DNA of 64,000 nt from Dromiciops gliroides (GCF_019393635.1 NC_057861.1:78561327-78625326); one strand, 5' to 3'; numbered from the stretch's first letter, positions 27,227 through 38,879 are shown. The notes: generated by a model not told the origin, from the letters alone. Program-made: numbers and translations.

Positions 27227-28005
27227 ATTATACCATTAATCATACAGATAGAAGGAATATTCATAGAGGGTACAGGTATAAGATGGATTTGAGGAAACAA
27301 CCAAAAAATATTAAGGGACAAGAAGAGTACAATGTACGCAAAAGGAAAGGAGAGGTAGAATAGGGTAAATTGTTTCACATGAAAAGGCACAAAGATCTCT
27401 TATAGTGGAAGGGAAGATGGGAGGGTGGGTGATGGGCAATACTTGAATTTTACTCATCAGAGTTGGCTCAAAGAGGAAATAATATATGCAATCAGTTGAA
27501 TATAGAAATCTATCTTACCTGACAGGGAAGTAGGAGGGGAGGGGATTCCATAAAGGGTGGTGGGAGTGGGGTGGGGGATGGACTGATGGAAGGGAGGGCA
27601 GATCAAGGGAGATGGTAGACAGAAACAAAACACTGGTGAGGGAAAGGGTCAAAGGAATGGGAGGACAAATGTGGAAAAATAGAATGGAGAAAAATACAGT
27701 AATCATAATTGTGAATGTGAATGGGATGGACTCTCCCATAAAACAGAAGCAGATAGAGTGGATCAAAAACCAGAAACACGTTTGACACAGAGAGACATAC
27801 ACAGAGAATAAAGGAGCAGAAGCTATTATACTTCAGCTGAAGTTTGAAAAAGCAAGGGTAGCAATCTTGATCTCAGACAAAGCAAAAAGAAAAAAAAATA
27901 GATCCAATTAGATAAGGAAACTTTATCTTACTTAAAGGTGCCATAGACCATGAAGTAATATCAATAGTAAACCTATTCACCAAGTGGTATAGCATTCAAA
28001 TTCTT

Positions 28006-28147
28006 TTTTTTTGGTGGGGCAATGAGGGTTAAGTGACTTGCCCAAGGTCACACAGCTAGTAAGTGTCAAGTGTCTGAGGCTGGATTTGAACTCAGGTCTC
28101 CTGAATCCAGGGCCAGTGCTTATCCACTACGCCACCTAGCTGCCCCC
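28006..28147 (-). repeat. WSINE1-like SINE nested in L1 ORF2, antisense
   Basis: Flanks AGCATTCAAATTCTT and AGCATCCAAATTCTT. Confidence 0.92.
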
Positions 28148-28689
28148 AGCATCCAAATTCTTGAAGAAGTTAAGTGATTACAGGGATAGACAGAAAAACT
28201 ATACCAGTGGTGGACTCAACTGTCCCCCTCTCAGAACTTGATAAATCCAACCAGAAAACAAAAAATCCCTAAGGAAGTGAACAGAATATTAGAAAAATTA
28301 GATGTCAGATCTTTAGAGAAAACTGAATGGAAACTAATAGGAATATACTTTTTTCTCAGCAGCACATGGCATCTACACAAATTAACCATGTATTAGGGCA
28401 TAAAACCTCAAAATAAAATATTGAAAGGCAGAAATATTAAATGCATTCTGTATAGATCATAATGCAATGAAAATTATATTCAATAAAGGGCAGTGGAAAG
28501 ATAGATTAAAAATTTACTGGAAACAAAATAATCCTAAAGAGTAAGTGGTTCAAAGGACAAATCACTGAAACAATAATTTCATTAAAGAGAATGACAACAA
28601 TGCAACATATCAAAATGTATGGGATGCAGCCAAGGCAGTATTTAGGGGAATATTTACTTCTCTAAATTCTTATATCAACAAACTAGAGA

Positions 28690-29005
28690 AAGTGTTTTAT
28701 AATTGTGTTCATAGAGTGCCTGAGTTTGTCTTGGCAGGTAGATTCCCAAGTATTTTATATTGTTTACAATTATTTTAAATGGAATTTCTATTTCTATATC
28801 TTGTTTCTGGGCTTTGTTGGTCATATAAAGGAATGCTGATGATTTATATGGATTTATCTTATATCCTGCAACTTTGCTAAATTTGTTCATTATGTCAAAT
28901 AGTTGTTTAGTTGATTCTCTAGGATTCTCTAAGTATACTGTAATTAAATGTATTAATTTGGTCATTGACAACGCTATGCTAAGGTTTAGTAAAAAATCCA
29001 GCAAT
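28690..29005 (-). repeat. L1 ORF2 fragment, opposite orientation
   Basis: A minus-strand open frame of about 109 codons reads VYLENPRESTKQLFDIMNKF, then KVAGYKINPYKSSAFLY and NIKYLGIYLPR. This is the segment of L1 reverse transcriptase just after the FADD motif. It joins the plus-strand L1 at about 28,700 and retro-element sequence at about 29,005. It is a separate L1 fragment or a rearrangement. Confidence 0.9.
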
Positions 29006-29488
29006 TCAAACAGTTAAAAAAGAGAATCCAGCTTTCCAGACCAGAGCCCACAATTCAGTTTTCCAGATCAGAGTCCAGAGTCCAGAGCCCAGTTTTCCAG
29101 ACCAGACTCCAGCTTCCGCCTGATGACATCTTTTTTTTTTTTTAATTTTAATTTTTTAAATTTTTTTTTTCACCTGATGACATCTTACCACTTCAAGAAG
29201 ACAAGAGAACTCAGAGACTTTATATGAACAGTTTTTGTTTTGTTGGTTTTTGTTACCTCCTTCTGTTATTATATACCATCTGTAACATGTACTCTGCAGA
29301 GGCCCTCCCTCTGCAAGACCAATGTCAAAGCGTCACGTTCATGAGGGACTGCTCCTTTGGACAAAACTTTTCTCTCTCCCTTTTCTATATTGATATCAAC
29401 ATATTATTAGTTAGCATAGGATATTATTTTTGGCTGTTTCATTGAGCAAACTCATTCGTTTTTCAAATGAAACAAAGTGGGGAATGTG
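29005..29488 (+). mobile_element. ERV fossil: 3' internal segment
   Basis: 29,200-29,488 aligns with the last ~290 bp of internal sequence of the element at 59,166-62,850 (shared 'ccatctgtaacatgta', 'tgcagaggccctccct', 'tgtcaaagcgtc', 'acaaaacttt'). It ends in a purine-rich AAAGTGGGGAA tract, the expected position of a polypurine tract. CCAG-rich short repeats fill 29,030-29,110. It is truncated on the left, broken and older than the complete copy. Confidence 0.75.
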
Positions 29489-29825
29489 GTAAAAATTATT
29501 TGTGGTAAAGATATATATCGGAAGTTTTAGCTGAATCATTTGAGAGATTGTGCATGCTACTGAAGTGGCTTTTGAAGGACCTCCTTTTTTGGGGAGGAGA
29601 ACGTGAGGAACTTCCAGTACACAGACTTAAAAGTGAAGGCGGGAATGGAAGTTGGCGTTCTCTGTCTGCTAAACTTAGCACAATGTTAGCTTACTTGGGG
29701 TTTTTTTCTTCATTCTTTTCTTTGGCCTGTTTGTTTCCTTGCAAAAGCTTTCTTTCCTTTTTTTTTTCTGGTTTATTTGTCTGAAAAATACATTAATATT
29801 TTAGATGGTTTAGGCAAATCCACAC
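29489..29825 (+). mobile_element. Probable LTR of the adjoining ERV fossil
   Basis: It starts TGTGGTAAAAATTATTTG straight after the purine tract and probably ends near CAAATCCACA. The last 60 bp ('cattaatattttagatggtt') resemble the end of the 59,166 LTR ('cattagatattttagacagt'), but the rest differs. The right boundary is uncertain because there is no second copy. Confidence 0.5.
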
Positions 29826-29904
29826 TCATTCAAAAGCACTCACTCTACTTCCTTGTCAGAACATCTCTTATAATTGTTGATCCAGGGTTCCCTTCCCAAG
29901 ACTT

Positions 29905-30110
29905 TAAAGAAAAATATATAATCTCAGAGTTGAATGGGAAAGAGACCATCTAATCCTACCCATACCTGAATGTGAATCTACTTCTAACCTACTTGATAGA
30001 TGTTTTCTTGGAACCCTCCACTGTGAGAGTTCCCATCTAACTTTGGGAAACTTTATTTCACATGAAGTCTTTCTTGAGATCAAACCTGAATATGTTTATT
30101 TTTAGGTCTG
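29905..30110 (-). repeat. L3/CR1 LINE 3' region, antisense
   Basis: 'gggaaagagaccatctaatc' and 'ttcacatgaagtctttcttg' fit the antisense L3 3' part, as at 5,355-5,760. Confidence 0.55.
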
Positions 30111-30597
30111 TCCTTGGGACAAATATATCATGAAACAGATACTTATCTGTAAAAATAATAATAGCTGGTTTATTTATAATAATGTAAACATTTCTAACAA
30201 AGGGTAAAATTAATGATAGCATTAATTGAATAAGATTTATATGTATGTATATATATGGACACGTGTGTACATACATACATATATATGGAGGGAAGGAGGG
30301 GGAGAGAGAGAAAGAGAGGCATCAAAGAAAATATGACGAGATATGTGGGGTTATATTAAAATCAGCAGAATTATAACTGGTATACATTGGCTCCAACTTA
30401 AGATAAAAAATACTACTCAAACATTTGTTAATTTCTGTTAATCTCTCTAGTTCTCATTTGTAAAATTATACACAGATTGTAGGTAAGACATTCCTTATTA
30501 TATGTTTGTACATCTTTCTTGCTAAACATGCATAATTAAAAGCTTTTTAAAATTTTTATAAAAGCAAATATTGAACTAACACCATTATTCCCCTCCA
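30111..30597. other. AT-rich flank with TATG/TA and GA microsatellites (about 30,225-30,320)
   Basis: It lies 3' of the LRRC14-like exon 3 on the minus strand. No clear polyadenylation site is assigned. Confidence 0.4.
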
Positions 30598-31168
30598 TTA
30601 GTCAGTCCATTGCCTTATGTCAAAATAGTCACCCATGTCAGTTGCACAGCTAGGAGGACACTCAGTGAGGGACTGTCTTGGTATGAATAACAATTTGTCT
30701 AGTTCAACCAGCTCATCAGAAAGAGCTTCATAGTTCATCAAGGACTCTGATGAAATAGGTGAAGGACCCTCATGGAAAGGGTTGTCCAGAAAGACTGGAA
30801 GTGATAGCAACTTTAGGTTGAGCAGTTTCTGTTGGAGCTGCGCCTTCAGAGCCCACAAGCTCTTGATGGAGAGAGGGTTTCCAAACAGACCAAGATGTGA
30901 AAGCCTCTTGCATCTACACAAGTATGGCAAGGTATCACAAAAGTGAGTGTCCTCAAGCTTACACTTTGTAACATTCAGATAGATCAGTGAGTCTGAGGCT
31001 GCCTCTAGTAATGCCAAGAAGGAATCTAGTTTGTCTGTTATGTTGCTGCCTGAGAGGTCTAGCTTTATAAGATTAGTACCATGGCGGCTCTGGGCTAGGT
31101 AGCAGAGGTCTTCATTAATCAAAAAGCAGAATGACAGTTGAAGGCTCTCCAGGGTACCTTGAATGCCA
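30598..31168 (-). pseudogene. LRRC14-like: LRRC14-like exon 3 (C-terminal LRRs, open)
   Basis: The acceptor TTATTTTCAG lies just above 31,168. The exon then reads SGIQGTLESLQLSFCFL, NEDLCYLAQSRHG, LDLSGSNITD, LIYLNVTKCKLEDTHF, LSHLGLFGNPLS and ends GDYFDIRQWTD. Each block has a counterpart in LRRC14 (LESLELAFC, LPEDLRFLARSPH, LDLSGNDLS, LHLELTECQLADTQ, LRYLGLYGNPLS, ADYFSL). About 190 codons are uninterrupted, which is unusual beside two damaged exons. Confidence 0.88.
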
Positions 31169-32055
31169 CTGAAAATAAAATGAAAATAAAGGTATTATTT
31201 ACCCATTGACACTCAGAGATCTATTCCTATCTCTACTCCTACCCCATGCCAAGTTAAAAATGTCTGGCTTTTAATTAAATATACCCTCTGTTGTATATCT
31301 TTGCCTTGTAGTTAGGAGATTTAGGGTTTGACAAAATTAAGGTCACAAACACAGAAAATGGCTAATACTAGTGGCTAAAACATAAAAGTTAAAGCACAAA
31401 GTATTTTGTGACCATTAAAAATGAACTTTTTATAGTTAAAAAAAAGGCCTGCATATAGGAAAATAACAGTAAGAAAAGTCCTGTAGTAGGCTGTCGTAAG
31501 CAAATGGGAAATATTTAGTCCTAGAAACACAGGAAGACTGCATTAGAGGGGTAGGGAGATTGGATGGGGGACATGTGAAGGGTCTTTCTGGAAAGGACAT
31601 AATCATAAGTGAAACTAACTCTTTTTGGATCTTCATCTTAAAAATGAATGGAAGGTTCTCATATCTAAAATGGACTTCTGGGAGGAGATAATGCTCCAAG
31701 GGCTCTGTCCTATGAAACACTATCGGCTAAGACTAGAATGGCGGCATAGATGACATAAGTATCAAGGTAGTTCTGAGCACTTAAGGAAAGGGTCTTCCAT
31801 AAAAGCCTGCCTGAGACAAGTACTTGGAAACCTAGCAGTACAGAACAGAGATGATTCAGGGCCTGAAGCCCATAGTGATATGACTGGAGGCATGCAGACA
31901 GGAAGGTTAATCCTCAGAGAAGAATGGAAAAATTAATAACAGCATATACCAGGACCTCTGAAAGTATTATAGCAGAATGACCTGATATGCTGCTAAAAGC
32001 ACTGAAGATCTCGGGGCTTAGAAGTTAGAGAATATAGAATTTATATTAGGAATGT
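31169..32055. other. Intron sequence of the LRRC14-like copy, unassigned
   Basis: No repeat family is recognised with confidence. A 94-codon minus-strand frame at 31,436-31,720 shows no family signal. Confidence 0.35.
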
Positions 32056-32059
32056 GAGG

Positions 32060-32577
32060 TTAGTAAATAGAAATTTTTTTAAATAAAATTTTTATTTATA
32101 ATTTTGAGTTCCAAATTTTATACCTTCTTTCCTTCCTCCCCTCCTCCTGAGGTGGTGAACAATAAGATGTGGGTTATACATGTGCAATTATATAAAACAT
32201 TACCATATTAATTTTTTTATACAAGAAAACTTGAATAAAAGAAAAATGAAAGAAAGTGAAAAATAGCATGCTTCAGTCTGTGTTCCATCAATATCAGTTC
32301 TTTCTTTGGAGGTGGAGAGTATGTTTCATCAATAGTTCTTTGAGATTGTCTTGGATCATTGTATTGTTGAGAATAGTTAAGTCATTCACAGTTCTTCAAA
32401 CAATATTGCTGTGCTCAATGTTCTCTTGGTTCTGCTCCCTTTACAATTCATACAAGTCTTTCCAGGCCTTTCTGAAATCATCCTGCTTGTCATTTCTTAT
32501 AGCACAATAATATTCTGTCACCATCATACATCACAGCTTGTTTATATTTATCAATTGGGGAATGGCTAAAGAAAATT
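32060..32577 (-). repeat. L1 3' end, antisense
   Basis: It begins with an antisense 3' terminus ('aaataaaatttttatttata', 'gagttccaaattttatacct') and continues with blocks shared with 45,930-46,650 ('ttatacatgtgcaattatat'). Confidence 0.7.
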
Positions 32578-32838
32578 TGTTGTTCTCGTTGTTCCATTAT
32601 TTTAGTCATGTCCAACTCTTTGTGACCCCATTTAGGGTTTTCTTGGCAAAGATACTAGAATGGTTTTTCATTTCCCTCTCAAGCTCATTTTAAAGATAAG
32701 GAAATGGAGGCAAACAGCTTAAGTGATTTGCCCAGGGTCACACAGCTAGTGAATATCTGAGGCAGGATTTGAACTCAGGAAGTTGAGTCTTCCTGACTAC
32801 AGGCCTGGCATCCTATCCATTGTACCACTTTTGCTCCT
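32578..32838 (-). repeat. SINE with RTE-type tail, antisense
   Basis: Antisense copy: 'agtcatgtccaactctttgt', 'tttagggttttcttggcaaa', then the core 'ttgcccagggtcacacagct'. Confidence 0.87.
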
Positions 32839-32929
32839 ACACATGTGCTGCTTAAAGAAAGTAGAGAAAATCATGAAGCTATTTGGACTGGGTTCACTAT
32901 AAATTTGTTATATAACTTCAACTGGGCCC

Positions 32930-34860
32930 TCACTGCTGATAGACAATCCTTCAATACTTGCCTTATCGACCTACTCTCCACAGCAGCTCTTCCAAGACCT
33001 TTTCATACCTCTTCAAATGGCTCCCCCTCTCTCAAATGGCTTCCCCTCCCACTATCCCCTCAGCTGAGAACCTTGCTTTTATTGTACAGAAAAATTGAGG
33101 TTATTCATTGTGAGCTCCTTCTTATCCTCTTTTCTTTATATCCTATCACTTAGATGCCTTGTACCATTATCTCCTACTTCATTCTTATCTCACATGATGA
33201 GTGATCTTAGCCCTTAGCAAGACTTTCCCCTCTGCTTGGTCAAGTGACCCTATTAGTTCCTGGCTCCTCCAGCAGATTGTTCATCTGTCATCTCACTCTA
33301 TCACTTATTTTCAATCTTTCTCTGTCTCCTGTTTCATTCCCTTCTGCCTATAAACCTGTTCTCAAAAATCCCTCACTTCATCCTCCCATCCCATGATATC
33401 TGTCTTCTGCCCTTTATAATTAATTTTATTGAAAATGCCATCTAGAATAGGTGCCTCCACATTCTTGCCTCTTACTTTCTTCTTAATCCCTTACACTCTG
33501 GCTTCTGACCTTGTCATCTACCAAATCTGTTCTCTTCAAAGTTACCAGTGATCTCTTAGTTGCCAAATCCAATGACCTTTTCTCACTTCTTATTTTCCTC
33601 AACCTCAGTGCAGCCTTTGACACTGTTGATCATCCTTTCCCCCTTAATACTCTTTTCTCTATAAGATGTTGGGATACCATTTTCTCCTGGTCCTCTTCTT
33701 ACCTTCCTGATCACTCCTCAGTCTCTCTTTCTGTATCCTTATCCAGGTCACATCCTCTAACTGTAGGCATCCCTCAGCATTTCGTTCTGGATCATCTACT
33801 CTTTTCCCTCTATAACTACTTCATTTGGTGAGCTCATCAACTCTCATCAGTTTAATTATCCTCTCTATACTAATGATTCTCAAATCTACTTACCTGACCC
33901 AACCTCTTTGCTGACCTCCAATTTTCCTTTTCCAACTGCCTTTCAAACATCTCAAAATGGATATGCACTAGACATCTTAAACTCAAATATTTGAAAACAT
34001 ATCTTTCCCCCCCTAAAGCATTCTTCCACCATCTTCCCTATTATAGAAGGCAACACCATCATCCCTCAGGCTGTAACCCAAGAGTCCTTCTTTACTTGTC
34101 CCTATCTCTTACCTTTTCATAGTCAATTTTCCTTTGCCACATCTCTCAAATAAACCCAATTCTGTCTTCTGACACTGCCACCAACCTCGTTCAGGCCCTC
34201 ATCACCTCACCTGGTTGCAGTAGCTGCTGGTGGGCCTGCTTGTCTCAAGTCTCTACCCACTCTAACTCAGCCTCCATTCAACCACTGAAGTGATACTCCT
34301 GAAGTGCTGCTCCAACCATTTCAACCCCCACATTCCTCAAGAAACTCTAGTGGGCTTTCCTATTACTTCCAGGAGTAAATACATCCTCTTTTGGGGCATT
34401 CAAAGGGCCCTTTATAACTTAGGCCCCCTCCTACCTTTACAGTTTTCTATGTACGATTGATCCAGTGACACTGGCGTCCTTGCTGTTCCACAAACAAGAC
34501 ATCTCAGCTCCAAGCATTTTCTCTGGTTGCTCCCATGCCCCATAATTACTTTTCTTCCTCATCAACTCCACCTACTGACTTCCCTGGCTTCCTTTTTAGT
34601 CTTAGCTAAAAATCCTATCTTCTACAGGAAGCCTGTCCTAATCTTTCTTAGTCTATTGATTTTTCCTTTTTTAGTTATTTCTGATTTATTCTGTATTTAA
34701 TGTTTTTGTACATATGTGTTTGCTGTTGTCTTGCTATTAAATTCTGAACTCTTTGAAGACAAGGACGGTCTTTTGTCTCTTTTTCTATGCCCCAGTGCTT
34801 AGCCCAGTGCCTGGTACATAGCAGGTACAAAATAAATGTTTATTGATTGACAACACTTCA
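32930..34860 (+). repeat. L2 LINE, long copy with ORF2 remains
   Basis: The longest L2 here. A frame at 33,511-33,831 reads LFKVTSDLLVAKSNDLFSLL, LNLSAAFDTVDH and LDHLLFSLY, matching the L2 reverse-transcriptase core 'LLDLSAAFDTVDH...VLGPLLFSLY'. The 3' end (34,790-34,860) is 'gcttagcccagtgcctggta' plus 'aaataaatgtttattgattg'. Frameshifts and stops make it inactive. Confidence 0.9.
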
Positions 34861-35225
34861 TCTTATGGTCATGTGGCTCAGAAGTCTATTTATTATGGGT
34901 GGGGATTTTTTAAGGTACATTCAGTTCTAGCTTCACAGCTGGCTCAAAGGGCTTTTCCTAACAATTTCTGCAGACTAGAAATGATTTTGAGAACGTCTAT
35001 GTGAGTTCTAATGTCTCAACCCTTATCACGTGCTCCCAGAAGAAGGTTACGTGGCTATCAGACACTATGTACACCAATTCCCATTAATTAATTAATGTTC
35101 CATCATCACGAATAATTAGAGAAACAAAATATAAAAACAACTCAAGTTTTTACTTCTCAGTGCCTATTATATTAGTGATGATGACAATTGCTGAACAGGA
35201 CATGGGAAGAAAAACACATTAACAG
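34861..35225. other. Unassigned intron sequence
   Basis: No gene or confident repeat. Confidence 0.35.
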
Positions 35226-35229
35226 CAAG

Positions 35230-35450
35230 AATAGTTAGTAACATTTATATAATATTTTAAGGCTTGCAGTATACTTAATATCTCATTTTATCATCACAAC
35301 ACTGGGAAGTAGGTTCTATTATCCCCTTTTTACAGATAATGAAACTGAGGGTTACAGAGGTCAAGTTAGTTGCCCAGGGTTACCTAGCTGATGTTTCAGA
35401 TTTTAACTCAGGACTTCCTTATTCCAGTCTAGCACTATTGTCCACTGGCA
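35230..35450 (-). repeat. MIR/MAR1-type SINE, antisense
   Basis: 'cccctttttacagataatga', 'gttgcccagggttacctagc' and an upstream 'ctcattttatcatcacaaca' stretch. Confidence 0.7.
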
Positions 35451-35544
35451 CTATTGATGGAGGTATGAATTGGTCCAGCAGTTGGGAACAGGGGAGGAAG
35501 AAATAGAAATATATCCTAATTGTAAGGGACCAGATACCATTTAC

Positions 35545-35665
35545 TACATACATATACATACGCATCTCTCTCTATAGACATATATATATACATATATATA
35601 TATATTTATATACACATTTATATAACACACACATATACATATATATATTCCTATATATTGACAGG
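35545..35665. repeat. TA/CATA microsatellite
   Basis: Alternating TATA and CATA units over about 110 bp, just 3' of the LRRC14-like exon 2 donor. Confidence 0.85.
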
Positions 35666-35715
35666 AAATTCGACAGGATTTTGAGGGTGGGGTTTGGTCA
35701 CCAAGGCCCACTCAC

Positions 35716-36346
35716 CTGACCATATACTCTAGCTGTCCTGAAAGATGAAAGTGGCACACAGAAATCTCCTAAGATATCTCAGTTTGCTCAGTTCATTAGC
35801 AAAGGAGTCAAAAATCATCCTTTTTTCCCTGGCATCCAGCCACCACTGTCCATCTAGATCAAAATGACACAGTCTCAGAGCTTTGCAGATTTTGGAACCT
35901 AGCCATCTGTGCCATGCAGTACCTTGCTGACCTCAAGTCCATTGACTCTAAATCCCAGATCCACTCTTCGGAGCAGCCCAGGGTGCAGAAGAGCCAGGAA
36001 TTCTGCAGTGGCCTCAGCAGAAAGATTGGCATTCCAAAAGTCCTGGCAGATTACATGCAGAGGGCTATTTGCATTGCCATGGAGAGCTATCATCAGAAAT
36101 TCCTGGGCCTTAAAGCTCACCTGGAGGTCCACCAGGAGTTCCACACATACTTCCTTGGGATTCTTGTGAGGGGAGATGCTTCCATCACCTGACCCATGGC
36201 CTGGCTCTGTAGGCCAGGTGTTTCTTGGTGAGAGAAGATGCAGGCTCGTGCCCTGACCAGAGAGTTGGCCCACATGTTTCATGAAACGGACATTCCAACC
36301 AAATTCGTTATTAAGGAATCCTGTCATATCCAGCTGCTGTAACCTC
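35716..36346 (-). pseudogene. LRRC14-like: LRRC14-like exon 2 (frameshifted)
   Basis: The acceptor TTGCTTTAG lies above 36,346 and the donor GTGAGT below 35,716. The first frame gives LQQLDMTGFLNN (LRRC14: LRVLDMTGLLDD), VELLVDLQVSF (VEVRVDLRV) and LLRRVDLGF (CLRRVDLRF). Near 35,920 it shifts frame to MARFQNLQSS (VARFQHLAS). It shifts again to NELSKLRYLRRF (AQMGRFTCLREL) and again to HLSGQLEYMV (LLSGRLDQLL). At least three frameshifts are therefore needed. Confidence 0.82.
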
Positions 36347-36734
36347 CTAAAGCAAGCACAGAAATAGTTTAGAGCATGGACCAGAAATCCCTACTAGACT
36401 TCTGTTTATTCTCATTCCAGGGGGGCCAGCCAGACCCAGCAAAGTTCCCCTCCCACCCCCCCAAAGTACAAGGACAAGAATCAAGTATATTGTAGTCCAA
36501 GAGGTAACAGTAGTGGGGATAAGAGTGTGTGTGGGTAGCATAAGCTCCAAACTTTCCATAGCATCTCAAAGAAGTCATTGGCTCCACAGACTCTGCTGGA
36601 CATGATGGGTCTTTCCCAAACCCAGCTTCCATCCTCCCAATGGAGGTAGGAAATGGGCTAGGTTCTGGAATCAACTTATAAGTCCTTACTGGACTGCAAG
36701 GTTCTATTTCACCATTCTTTATAGGCAGTTGTGG

Positions 36735-36905
36735 CATAGGAGAGAGGCGGGGGAGGGAGAGGGAGAGGCGGGGGGGGGGGGGGGGCGGGGGAGAGGGGGG
36801 GGGGAGAGGGTGAGGGTGAGGGAGAGAGATATACAGGGACAGACACAGAGAGAGACACAGACAGACAGACACAGAGACATAGACGGACACAGAGACACAC
36901 AGAGA
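36735..36905. repeat. G-rich low-complexity tract grading into GACA/GA repeats
   Basis: Runs of up to about 17 G separated by A or C (36,740-36,830), then GGTGAG units, then (GACA)n. Several open frames on both strands here are low-complexity artefacts. G-quadruplex folding is likely on the plus strand. Confidence 0.88.
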
Positions 36906-37177
36906 AATGAACATATTTCATAAGGGAAAATCAGAACAATGAAACTCAATAAACCCATCATTAGTAAACTGGAAAACATAAAGAAGATTGCCTTATTTGA
37001 TTAAAAAAAACTGCTAGGAAAACCGGAAAACAGATTGACAAAAATTAGACTTAGATCAATACTTTATACCATCTTCTACAATACAGTCTACATATGATCT
37101 TAACATTGATGATCATGCTACTTTAAAAAATTACATCTTTGCTATCTCCTCATTTTCTACCTGGCTGCACTCATATT

Positions 37178-37425
37178 GGAGCAACTAGGTGACACAGTGT
37201 AAAGAGAGTTAGGCCTAGAGTCAGAAAGACTCCTCAAGTTCAAATCTGACCTCAGACACTTACTAGCTGTGTAATCCTGAGCAAGTCACTTAATCCTGTT
37301 TGCCTCAGTTTCCTCATCTGTAATAAAATGAACTGGAGAAGGAAATGGCAAACCACTCTAGTATCTTTGCCAAGAAAACCCCAAATGGGGTTATGAAGAA
37401 TCGGACATGACTAAAAAACAACAAG
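37178..37425 (+). repeat. SINE with RTE-type tail
   Basis: A full copy: head 'gcaactaggtgacacagtgt', core, 'ctcatctgtaataaaatgaa', 'gccaagaaaaccccaaatgg', and terminus 'aatcggacatgactaaaaaa'. Confidence 0.9.
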
Positions 37426-37429
37426 AAAG

Positions 37430-37990
37430 TGCTCAATTTTTACTTCTTTGGCTTCTCCACCATAACCTCAGTAAACTCATCTTGGGAAATCTTAGTATCT
37501 TGCAAGATCCAATCAGTCTTGTTATTCACACCTCATCCTTACCCTCTGCCCCTCTGATTTGTCAGATAGAGCCCCAAACTCTATTTAAGGAGAGGAGATA
37601 GTACAGGTGTTTCCTCAAATATTTCCTCATTTTTCACCCAGCAGAACTAATTTTGGACTTTTTGGACTTCATATGGACCTCTTGACTTCTCCCCTGCTGG
37701 GTACCTTCCCCTCTTTTCAGCTTTCTATTCTGTGTTCTATTTCCCACTCCCCTACCCCCAATTCATTATTGTAAGCTACTTTAGGGCATGGACTTTCTTT
37801 TTTCTATTTGCAACACAGACAGTTGCTTAGCACAGTGCCTGGCAATCAATCAGTAAACATTTATTAAGTATCAACTATGTTATCAGGCACTGAGAATACA
37901 AAAGATGCAAAAGGTAGTCCCTGCCCTCAAGGAGATTTCAATATAGTGGTATATAGTAGGTACTTAATAAATATATTTTTTTAATTGGAA
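37430..37990 (+). repeat. L2 LINE 3' parts, head-to-head
   Basis: A sense L2 3' end ('gcacagtgcctggcaatcaa') meets an antisense L2 5' of it ('aggcactgagaatacaaaag', 'ccctgccctcaaggagattt', 37,850-37,990). Confidence 0.65.
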
Positions 37991-38479
37991 GAGGAACAAA
38001 TCATATCTTTACCAGTAATGGACAGCAATGTATTCTTAAACAGCTAGAGGCAATTACAAAAAATAAAGTACATTTATGTCCCAATTAGTAAGGTAATGAT
38101 ATCCTAAAGTGGTCACATTATTCAAATCATTCTGCATATTTCTTTTAGATTGGAGTCAACATATTTTATATATAATTATAACTTCTAATAATAACATCAT
38201 TTCCTCTTCCACCCACAGCTCTTTTCCTGGACTTCATGGTTGGAAACTCACTCGGGGAGGATTAAATGAACTCTGAACTTTGTACGTTCCAAAGCACCCC
38301 CGGGGCCTCTGGGGGCCCCTACCTCCATCTGACTGGAACAGGTGGATATTGGAGAGCTCCCTCTAGATTTTCCATCATTTCAGGAGAGCACCGGGGAATT
38401 CAGTCCATCACATCCCACTTGGCTGCTTTCCTGCACTTCGTGATCTTCAGAACCTCATAATTCTACAAGGTGAAATCAA
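37991..38479. other. Unassigned intron sequence
   Basis: A GC-richer patch at 38,270-38,400 has a 64-codon frame with no family resemblance. No gene is called. Confidence 0.35.
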
Positions 38480-38720
38480 CTCTGACACTCTCACCTCCTC
38501 AGATCATTTCCCATCGTGGCTTCAGGACTTCATTATGTCTTCCCACCCCAACTGGGGTAACTCTGTCCCCACTTTCAGTTTTTTATATGTTGTCTTTCCT
38601 CTGATATTAGGCTGTGAGCTCTGATGGGCAGGGACAACTGTTTTTTTTTGTCCTTTCCCTTAGCGCAGTGCCTGGCACATAGTAAGCACTTAAATGTTTA
38701 TGACTTTGACCTCTAATAGT
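38480..38720 (+). repeat. L2 LINE 3' end
   Basis: 'gctgtgagctctgatgggca', then 'gcgcagtgcctggcacatag' and a short terminus. Confidence 0.72.
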
Positions 38721-38879
38721 GGGAAGTTCAAATACATGCAACCATTTCAGGAGATTGCTCTTGTTAATTGAGACATAAATATTAGATAACTGATTGCCTG
38801 CAATTGAAAAGCTTCTGAACAAACCGAATATTAATATACCTAGGATAAAGAGGGAAGTGCCAGGATTGGGGGGGGGGGG

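Larger units (their letters stand above)
24681..28705 (+). repeat. L1 LINE: 5' UTR, ORF1 and start of ORF2, decayed
   Basis: It starts with the L1 5' hallmark GGGAGCCAAGATGGTG. A long 5' region follows, then ORF1-like text from about 25,620 (a Lys/Glu-rich coiled-coil region) to about 26,950. ORF2 begins near 27,690 (NVNGMDSPIK, the endonuclease start, normally NVNGLNSPIK). It stops near 28,705 in the block matching 'AKAVFRGKFIALNAY', so most of ORF2 is missing. Stops and frameshifts occur throughout, and four SINEs lie inside (24,839; 25,943; 26,361; 27,088), with a fifth at 28,006. It cannot be active. Confidence 0.85.

Noticed and set aside
28675-29004. 109-codon minus-strand frame as a gene
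   Set aside because: It is a fragment of L1 ORF2.
24681-29005. Twin-priming inversion of one L1 insertion
   Set aside because: In twin priming the inverted part is the 5' portion followed by the 3' portion. Here the order does not fit, so two pieces or a later rearrangement are more likely.
33511-33831. 106-codon frame as a host reverse-transcriptase gene
   Set aside because: It is a short open remnant of L2 ORF2; the flanks contain stops and frameshifts.
36369-36979. Several long minus-strand open frames rich in Pro, Ser and Cys-Val repeats
   Set aside because: They are readings of the G-rich and GACA low-complexity tract.
38266-38460. 64-codon frame in a GC-richer patch as a small gene
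   Set aside because: No family resemblance, no splice context and no start context stronger than chance.
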